This document shows positions 56,942-64,000 of a DNA stretch of 64,000 bases, one piece after another (position 1 is the first letter of the stretch; every line of letters starts with the position of its first letter). This DNA comes from Acanthococcus lagerstroemiae (taxonomy: Eukaryota > Arthropoda > Insecta > Hemiptera > Eriococcidae), in the NCBI GenBank assembly GCA_031841125.1, contig CM063113.1:44794197-44858196 (forward strand), in the 5' to 3' direction. The notes under the pieces were generated by a model that did not search any database, was not told where the DNA came from, and saw only the letters and a program-made list of their open reading frames with translations. The position numbers and the translations under genes are program-made.

Positions 56942-57381
56942 ATACATTGTTCCTCTTTTTGTTCTTATCCCTTTCATTTGATGGTCGTGGAAGGTCACCC
57001 TGTCAAAAATCCATTTCGACTCCTCGATTAAATGAACTTGACTTTCCCAATATGCTTCCTAGTGTACATCCAGAGACGTAGGTGCCCACGCATATTTTAT
57101 ATATGTATATGGGGGGGGGGGGGGTTAGAATTTCATCTTCTACAAAACTCCAGGGTCGAAAAGCTTTAAAGAAGAAGCCCGAAAAATGGCTTTTGGTTTT
57201 CATTCTCAGAGTTTTGCCGGCTGCTGAAGTACTTTCAAGATCAGCTGGCCAGAGTGTTCCTTAATTCTGCAGCTGACAGTTTCATGGAAGCTCGCCTAAT
57301 CCCTTCTTGAGATCAGTCCCTACGATACATGAGTGACAAAGACAAGCTGGACCTCCTCTCATGCGACTGGAAATGTTACAG
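56942..57381. other. End of last intron
   Basis: Contains a G run near 57112 and, at its end, CCTCCTCTC and the acceptor AATGTTACAG for the terminal exon. Confidence 0.5.
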
Positions 57382-58013
57382 GCGAAGAAGAACAGTCTGA
57401 TTTCGAGGAGACGATCGTCGATCAAGTCGATTCGCCGACCACCGCCCCCACGACTGACGGGAATACGGCTTCGGACGTCGACAAAGAGGCGACGCACGAG
57501 ACTGCGGGCATTCCGTGGCCCGTCACGCAGCACAATTACATATCAACGTCAAGCTGCGCGGACGGCGCCCGTTGCTGTTCGCCGCTGCACCAGTCGCGCC
57601 CCGAAATGCTGACCACCCGAGTGTGCGTCGAGTTGGGTGTGATGAAGAAGGCAGCCGCCGACAGCGCTCTGCCCGGCGACAACGGTTCGACGGTGGTCAT
57701 CTGCAGCGTGGACGTGGAACCCTGTCCCGGCCACATCGTCGAACTGAACGAGGTGAAGTTCACGGCCAACGCCATCGGCAGTCTGTGTCCCGAAGGCGCT
57801 CAAAAACTGTCGGAGCCGCGCGTTTGCGAAACGACGCTGTCGCTCGACAAGATCGAACCTGAGGATAGGACGGACGTTTTGGACCGTATTTCGCAAGATC
57901 TCGACTATCTGCTTAATCGGTCGCCGAGTCCGACGAAATCGCGCAACTTGAAGCTGGTCAATAACAATCAGAAAATTGTGCAGAACCATAGTTGTATGAA
58001 GCCGAGGACGTGA
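57382..58013 (+). CDS. Adhesion-GPCR-like receptor, terminal exon (cytoplasmic tail)
   Basis: Acceptor GTTACAG/GC in phase 1 gives GEEEQSDFEETIVDQV and runs to TGA at 58011. Residues 338-547. The exon is much richer in G+C than the introns, as expected of selected coding DNA. The acidic/Thr-rich start (PTTAPTTDGNTASD) is followed by a block with several cysteines (STSSCADGARCCSPLHQ, CSVDVEPCPGHIVELNEVKF) and the helical LDRISQDLDYLLNRS, ending NHSCMKPRT. No PDZ-type C-terminus and no domain I recognise. A slightly upstream acceptor (57333) is also in phase but has a poorer pyrimidine tract. Confidence 0.85.
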
Positions 58014-58384
58014 CCTTAAGTTTTTCATATTTTCGTATTGTTTTTTTTTTTCTCTTTCTCTCTCTCTCTCTAAAAAGATATTGTGTATCTGCTATGTATA
58101 AGTTGTTCGACTGTTTTTTATACTTTTTTTTTAGATAGTTTTAAGGGTATTTTTCATACGTTGTCTTTTTTCTCTCCCCCCCCCTTGATACGAAATTTCG
58201 AAGATTTTGTACGGATGTAGATATAGGTTTTTGTTATCAAGTTATTTTGTTGAAGCCCTTGTGATATCGAATGAAAACCGTCTGCTGTAGCAGCAAACGA
58301 ATAGGCGACTTAATTATTTTTATTGAATATTTCATTATGTTTTGTACCCGAATTATTGTTTATTAAAAGTGAAGTGTTTTCTGT
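58014..58384 (+). other. 3' untranslated region of the receptor gene
   Basis: U-rich sequence with a CT-repeat tract (58048-58071). ATTAAA at 58362-58367 is the most likely polyadenylation signal. Confidence 0.6.
58362..58367 (+). terminator. Candidate poly(A) signal ATTAAA
   Basis: A common variant signal, about 350 bases after the stop, followed by a GT-rich stretch near 58375-58400. Confidence 0.5.
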
Positions 58385-58614
58385 ATGGGGTCGTATTGTT
58401 TTGCAGTAATGGTAACCAACCGTGCCACTGTAGCCCGTAATTCAGGAGGGAACGAGATTGGCGAATATATTATCACTAATGGTAACTATGATGCGTATTT
58501 CCACATTATAATTGTAAGGTTCACTTCCATGACAGAGTATGCTAACGGTGCTGTGTTACTCTATTTTTGTTAAGTAAACTCTGATCATTTGTTCACTATG
58601 TTAAAAACTCTGGT

Positions 58615-59010
58615 CATCTCAATGTTTTGGATTTTCGGAAATTTTAAAAATTTCTCCGTATTATATCGTTAGGTTGTGGTTGTCGTCATCAGTATTGTAA
58701 GGTTCTGATCACATCAGGCATTTTTTTCAGCGAGAAATTTATCGGAGACCTTCTGAGCCGGGACCGGGGGCAGATCGTTCAACTTTTTGAGCTGAATTCG
58801 GATCCGTCGTCAAAATTGAACCGAACTCATTTTTCGACCCAGTGCTGCGCCCTCCCTTGTGTACCCCCATTTTTGATTGTATCTGGAGAATGGAGGGTCA
58901 GTGCCAGATTTGGACAACGAATTTAAATTCGGCGAGAAAAACTGAGCCGGAGTAAGTGGTCATCTCAATTTTTTTGATTTTCGAAAATTTTGAAAATTTC
59001 TCTATAGTAT
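58615..59010 (+). repeat. Diverged solo copy (~1.3 units) of the palindrome's ~300-bp unit
   Basis: Contains ACATCAGGCATTTTTTTCAG, CCATTTTTGATTGTATCTGG, GGAGGGTCAGTGCCAGATTT and TTTCGAAAATTTTGAAAATT in the same order as the inner unit. Much more diverged than the units within the palindrome. Confidence 0.8.
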
Positions 59011-59067
59011 ACCAGAGTTATTCGAATACATGTGTATTCATGAATGCAATTATTTCAGTAATTAGGG

Positions 59068-59835
59068 CAGAGTTGGGCAAAATGTATTCGAATACTATTC
59101 ATGAAAAATATTCATGAATAATTTGATGATTAGTAGAGACGCGCGCACCGTTCCGGCCAGGAGAAATGGGGCTCGGGCCTGGCCCCAAAGCGTTCCCCTC
59201 GGTACTGATGCGATGCCCGAAAAGGTAGTTTCCGGTGCCGGGGGTGCGGTGTCTCAGGGGCCACTTTGGCATGCGTGCATCGCCATACGTCCCACGACAC
59301 CAACAGTAGGGCTGCGGAAAAAATCGATTACTATCGATTATTATCGATAAGTATTTTTCATATCGATTATCGATAACAACGACTACATATCGATTAAAGT
59401 CGATTTTTTTAACTTTCTCGTTTCTTATCACATTTATTTTAATTCGTTCTTCCTTGGCGGACGCTGGTTCCCGTTTCTTCGTAATTTTGAAATTTCCACC
59501 TTGCGACCATGGCCTCTCGTTCTTGTATTCTCAATAGACTAGACGTGGTAAGTGTGAATTTCTACTTCACTTAATCAGTTAGGCAGTTTTGGCCAATAGA
59601 TCCTCGTTCTTTAATTCCTAGTACCGTATTGTTTTTCAAGATTTGGGATGTAGCCTCTATTTCGCTTTAATAAGACTTCAAACTTTCTGCAAAAATATTG
59701 CACTATTATCGATTTTAATCAATTAAAATTGATTACAGACCTTGAGAAATCGATTATTATCAATAACCAAAATTAACGATTTTTCTCAGCTCTAATGATT
59801 AGGTGTTTGGATTTATGCAGGTATACCCGGGCCTA
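59068..59835 (+). mobile_element. Simple-word MITE (ATTCATGAAT words), split copy
   Basis: It starts CAGAGTTGGGCAAAATGTAT, then TTCATGAA words, and is interrupted after TTTGATGATTAG. It resumes at 59803 with GTGTTTGGATTTATGCAGGT. The intact arrangement is at 61991-62190. Confidence 0.65.
59134..59794. mobile_element. hAT-type element with ATCGAT-word interior
   Basis: A perfect 8-bp duplication ATGATTAG (59126-59133, 59795-59802) flanks it, and the uninterrupted sequence at 62148 confirms the empty site. The right end is the inverse of TAGAGCTGAGAAAAATCG. Its best inverted partner is TAGGGCTGCGGAAAAAATCG at 59307, whereas the duplication places the left end at 59134 (TAGAGACGCG). So 59134-59306 may be extra captured DNA. 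The interior has many ATCGATTA words. Confidence 0.7.
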
Positions 59836-60438
59836 TCGCCAGCCATCTGCGGTAGAGGTGCTGACTGTTTACTGGGGGGGGGGGGGGGCTTAAGAATATA
59901 ATGTGAAGATTTCTACATACGCGGCAGCGGTGTAGGCGAAGAAGCGAATGCCCCCAAGCCACCTGAAATTGAATGTAAAATATGCAAAAATGAGCAATCT
60001 TTCTACTTTAAAACACGTTTTTCCGAAAAATTTTTACTCGAGCAATAATTTTACCTTCATTTTTATAAAATAGTCCTCTAATATCCGCAATTTTAGAAAA
60101 ATACCTCAACTATCGACTTTTTCTCCCTTGAAAATCTTACTTTGCCCCCCCCCTCCCCCCCAGAATCCCAAATTAGTTAACCAAGTTTTTGTTCTAAACT
60201 TTAAAATGTTTCTGTGATATTAATTCTCTTCATCCCTTCTTTCTTTCTCGTTCAGCGTAATTGTGATTTATTTTTAGTGATGACAGCTCATAAAAATGTT
60301 ATAGCGCTTACATCCCTAGCGACTGTTGAGGTTTAAGGTAATAGCATCATTTCGTGTTTCGTCATGTATTACAAATACGACTTATCAAAAGTCATAGCAC
60401 TCATAGCCATAATCTATTTGACTTTGATAAGTCATACG
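59836..60438. other. No recognised gene
   Basis: Contains a G run near 59874. A short inverted pair (GACTTATCAAAAGTCATAGC; TTGACTTTGATAAGTCATAC) lies at 60380-60436. Confidence 0.35.
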
Positions 60439-60930
60439 CAGAGATGGGCAAGATCTAGATCAATACTGATCTTAGATCACAGATCACATAAAATTTTGAT
60501 CTTTGATCTGATCTCAGATCATTTGCATTTGCCTGATCTTTGATCTTTTTTCAGATCATTTTATTTTTTAGAAAATACCAGATCAAATCATCAGTTACTT
60601 TTTCTGAGATTTTTTTGAAAAATCAAATTAGTCCTAGAAAGTATCAAGTTTTAGGTTTTCTTTTTGTCATTTCTTTGTGAATTGTGAGTTTGTGACGTTA
60701 TCCTAAAAAATGTACGGTACAATATCGATAATGATTATGAATTGGAAGAAAGAGAATCATATTTTGATCTATGATCTGATCTCTTCGCTAAAAAAACTTA
60801 TTATAAATCAGATCTTTTTTTGCTTGAAGATCTGATCTGATCTTTCTGGAAAAGATCAGATCATTTAGAATGTGATCTGATCTTATAGATCCATTTCCTT
60901 TTGATGATCTTGATCTGATCTATTGGATTT
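60439..60930. mobile_element. Simple-word MITE dense in GATC
   Basis: It starts CAGAGATGGGCAAGATCTAG, sharing its first 12 bases (one mismatch) with the CAGAGTTGGGCAAAATG family. More than 25 GATC sites lie within 490 bp. The right terminus is unclear. Confidence 0.55.
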
Positions 60931-61019
60931 TGTTTTCATCTACTGACTACCATCGACTTTGGTTTATTTTTACTCGTCTTCATTTTATATTTTATTTTCA
61001 GTTTTTCATCCTACTTATT

Positions 61020-61765
61020 CAGTATTTTCTTTAGTTCTTTTTTACTTCTTTCCATTATTGCAATGTCGTCTACAAACCTTATTATTCTAACTGTCTTCCC
61101 TTATATTATCAGGCCTGATTTCCTTTCATTCATTTCTTCAATTACTTTTTCTAAAACAGTACTGGTGACAAACAGCGATTTATTGTCTCACTCCTTTTTG
61201 AATTTTCGCTTCTCCCACTTCTTTCTCTATTTGTATTTGAGCCTTTCGATTATTTTATATACAAATAAGTTCCATATTACTCTTCATTCCTTATACTTAC
61301 TTAACTCCTAATATTTGAAACATTTTTGACCATTCAGCATTATGAAAAACTTTTTCTAAACCTACAAATGCTACATGTATCTCTTTTATAATAAAAGCCT
61401 CAAACATAAAATTACTTCCCTGGATTTCTAATTCCTCTAACTTTTGGGAATACAAACTGATCTTCTCTCACTCTTTCTCCCATTTTATTTTGCAGCCTCT
61501 TATTTATTATCCTTACTATAGAATATTTGATGTGTACAATAGTAAACTTATAGTACGATAATCTTCACATTTGCTTGATCCTGCGTTTAGTGATCATAAT
61601 TAACCTGCTTTTCTGCAAATCTATTGACATTTCCTCTTCCTCATACATTCTGCAAATTAATTCCCGTAATCTTTTTAAAACTACTTCTTCTGCATTCCTT
61701 AATCATTCACTAGCAATTTCATGGACTCCTTCTGCTTCACCTGCTATCATTTCTTAATGGGCTAT
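61020..61765 (-). pseudogene. Degenerate LINE reverse transcriptase relic
   Basis: Minus-strand pieces read GEAEGVHEIASE, NAEEVVLKRLRELICRMYEE, IINKRLQNKMGERVREDQF and KGRQLE near a lost FADD. The order and words match the LINE at 38700-40262. It is riddled with stops. Confidence 0.65.
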
Positions 61766-61990
61766 AGTTTGAAAACTCGGCAGTACTAGTGACCATTTTC
61801 CCAGGGTTGGAAAACGTAAATTTCTGACATTTTAGCTGGCATTTTCACTGCGTATACTCTCCTCTCCTCCAAAACAATGGCTCACTAACTTTAGCACCTA
61901 TTCCCAAAGGCACTGAGAGGGGACGCGTAACTGAAAACTTCAACTTGGAAAAAAGTGTAAGATAACTAAAGATGAGGATAGGGGTGTAAT

Positions 61991-63305
61991 CAGAGTTGGG
62001 CAAAATGTATTCGAATACAATTACGATTACGATTAGTATTTATGGAAAATATTCATGAATAATCTGACAAATATTATTTGTATTCAAGGAAAGTAGTCAT
62101 GAATACTTTGATGAATATGTGTATTCATGAAAAATATTCATGAATAATTTGATGATTACATATAGGTATTTGAATTTATGCAGGTATACCAATTACAATT
62201 ACTAATCATGATCATGCTAGTTGTGGGGGTATAATTAACTGGTAGGTTATGAAATACCACTATTCATTTTTTCTTCCGTTTTTAATGAATAATTTCGTCG
62301 TGAAACAGTATTGCAGTATGAGATGAAAAGGTCTAACAATAATGTAACAGTAAGAAGTTGCCTTCTTGGCTGTATTACGTGTTAAAATTGTAAAGACAAG
62401 TAATCACTAACTAGGTAATCTGAAACGCTTACACACGTACAAATGATATTAACATGGTCAGCATTGACCTGGGCCTAATATTTTTTCGCATTGCCATAAA
62501 AGAAGATCATTTTACTTTATTCTTTCATTATGAAATAAAGAAAAGAGCAATCGTGTAATCAATGAGAACTGTTCGGTGGAAATGACAGAAGAGATTCTCA
62601 ACAAGGAAAACGATATGCTCAACCAGTTAGCTATAACAATAACGCTCATATCCTGCATCCAATTCCCAAGAGATCACAACAATTTTTACTAATTTCAATT
62701 CCCTACCCCTATTATTTTTGTAATCCACTATATTATAAACGAATTGTTCTTGTCTTTATTTCAAAAGGAAAAATAGAGTAAAACGGTAATGAATCTACTA
62801 TTATGGCAGTTTGAAAAAAAAGAAAAGAAAAAACCTCGTACATAGGGCAGTGCTGACCAAGTTCATATAATTTGTACTGTATAAGCGTTCCAGATTTATA
62901 GTTCCTGATTGCTTGTCTCCACAATTTTAGCACATAATGCGGCCAAGTCGGCGATTTTTACATTATTATTAGGTATCTAGTCTTTTTCATCACATAGCGC
63001 AATAAGTAGGTACTGTTTCACGATGAAATTATTCATTGAAAACAGAAGAAAGAATGAATAGTGGTATTTCATAATCTGCCTGTTAATTACCCCCACAACT
63101 AGCATGTTCATGATTAGTAATTGTAATCGGTATCCTGCATAAATCCAAACACCTGTGTAATCATCAAATTATGCATGAATATTTTTGATGAATACAAATA
63201 TTCATCAAATTATTCATGAATACTTTCCATGAATACAAATATTCATCAGATTATTCATGAATATTTTTTATGAAATCATAATCGAATACATTTTGCCCAA
63301 ATTTG
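61991..63305. mobile_element. Element with ~300-bp inverted termini of ATTCATGAAT words
   Basis: Left CAGAGTTGGGCAAAATGTAT through GTCGTGAAACAGTA (62310) is mirrored from TACTGTTTCACGATGAAATT (63010) to CATTTTGCCCAAATTTG (63305). Internal non-coding spacer of about 700 bp. The left arm matches the split copy at 59068. No clear target duplication. Confidence 0.75.
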
Positions 63306-64000
63306 GTAGGGATATATGCAGTTGTTACGAACATCATTCATTCAAACGAATTTTCGAAGAATTTTCGAATCGCCTTGTGTCCATTTCGTTGTTTTGTTTC
63401 ATCATCGGAACCTTCTCATTCATAAGCCTTTGTATTCGGTCGTCGAATATCGGGAATAACCGAATTCGCCCTTTTTTCCTCCTCATTGTTACCTGTCAAA
63501 ACGTGACTAACAACCGCTAGTTGGTAAACCTGTAGTTGTTCGGGTTTTTACGGATGGACAGGTATAGGTATTATTGTTGGGATTTTCCAGTTTCTTTACT
63601 ATCTGGTTTTTATGATCAGTAGTGTTCCTTTGTGGGTCGACAAGGCTGGTATTTTGACTTCGACACAGTCCAGGTTTAACTCATCTAGAGGCAATATCTC
63701 TCATGTGCTTTCATGTAAAATTACAATGGTCACTGGTTCGGTATATGGCAGGGGAGGAAACCTGTGACGCGTACTTGGATCAAGTTTATTCAGCCAGCGG
63801 CTTAGAGAAATGTATGTAGGTAACAGATGGACGTCAATACCGAGGATGAGATGAGCAATGCGCAGCAGGGCCAGTAAATGATGAAGCGAAGAATAAATTG
63901 CGGGGAAAAAATTATTTGAGGTAAGTTTGCACGCATTTTATTTTCGTACCGCGAGCATGGCTACTGTTTTTATATATTTATTTATTCATTTATTTATTTA
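63306..64000. other. No recognised gene; TTTA repeat at the edge
   Basis: Short frames only. The last ~30 bases are a TTTA/TTCA microsatellite that may be the tail of a retroelement beyond the window. Confidence 0.4.

Noticed and set aside
63257..63520. An 87-codon frame near the right edge
   Set aside because: It begins inside the inverted terminus of a MITE and has no motif or composition suggesting coding.

Overview
The window is nuclear DNA of an animal, most likely an arthropod (probably an insect). It is AT-rich. The only convincing host gene is split into small exons with consensus GT-AG introns, and nearly everything else is nested, decayed transposable elements of insect-like kinds: non-LTR retrotransposons, a Penelope-like element, a Ty3/gypsy fragment, and hAT, MULE, mariner, pogo/Tigger-like and piggyBac-like DNA elements. 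No bacterial operon, CRISPR array or rRNA is visible. The species cannot be named from the sequence.

Host gene. From about 21.9 kb to 58.0 kb on the + strand lie seven exons in compatible phase: 21909-22115, 25945-26095, 32553-32775, 33041-33170, 38444-38570, 45164-45337 and 57382-58013. They encode 547 residues: seven transmembrane helices followed by a cytoplasmic tail of about 290 residues. The order and spacing of the helices and a few local motifs resemble adhesion (class B2) G-protein-coupled receptors. The extracellular N-terminus is missing or lies upstream; one doubtful upstream exon is at 21468-21685. Its introns (up to 12 kb) contain most of the transposons.

0-21 kb, upstream of the gene. 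A LINE (1-3825, minus) is interrupted by a MULE (1470-3430), which is itself interrupted by a short hAT-type element (2176-2913). Next come simple-word MITEs, then a 1.9-kb hAT element (9916-11858) holding a second MULE (10150-11433). After that comes a LINE split into two oppositely oriented halves (12433-14480 and 19373-20832) by an apparent inversion between inverted copies of a dispersed repeat. One of those repeats later took a nearly complete 4.35-kb LINE (14989-19341) with an 11-bp target duplication.

22-45 kb, introns. These hold a tRNA-like pseudogene, a piggyBac-like MITE, and a nested pogo/hAT/mariner/MITE island (28.4-32.4 kb). A Penelope-like fragment (34.0-35.2 kb) has a GIY-YIG endonuclease domain, inverted termini and a hammerhead-like core. 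There is a cluster of palindromic MITEs, a LINE split by a 3.5-kb palindromic tandem-repeat element (40263-43794), and a minisatellite of about 93 bp.

45-58 kb, last intron. It holds several MITEs and the 5' end of a gypsy element (minus; gag, primer-binding site, LTR). The LTR is split by a 6.1-kb palindrome (50742-56857) whose two arms are built of tandem repeats and which is flanked by a 9-bp target duplication. This Foldback-like giant palindrome is the most striking object in the window. Downstream of the gene, 58.4-64 kb, are a stray diverged copy of its ~300-bp unit, further simple-word MITEs, a GATC-dense element, a LINE relic and a 1.3-kb element with ~300-bp inverted termini.
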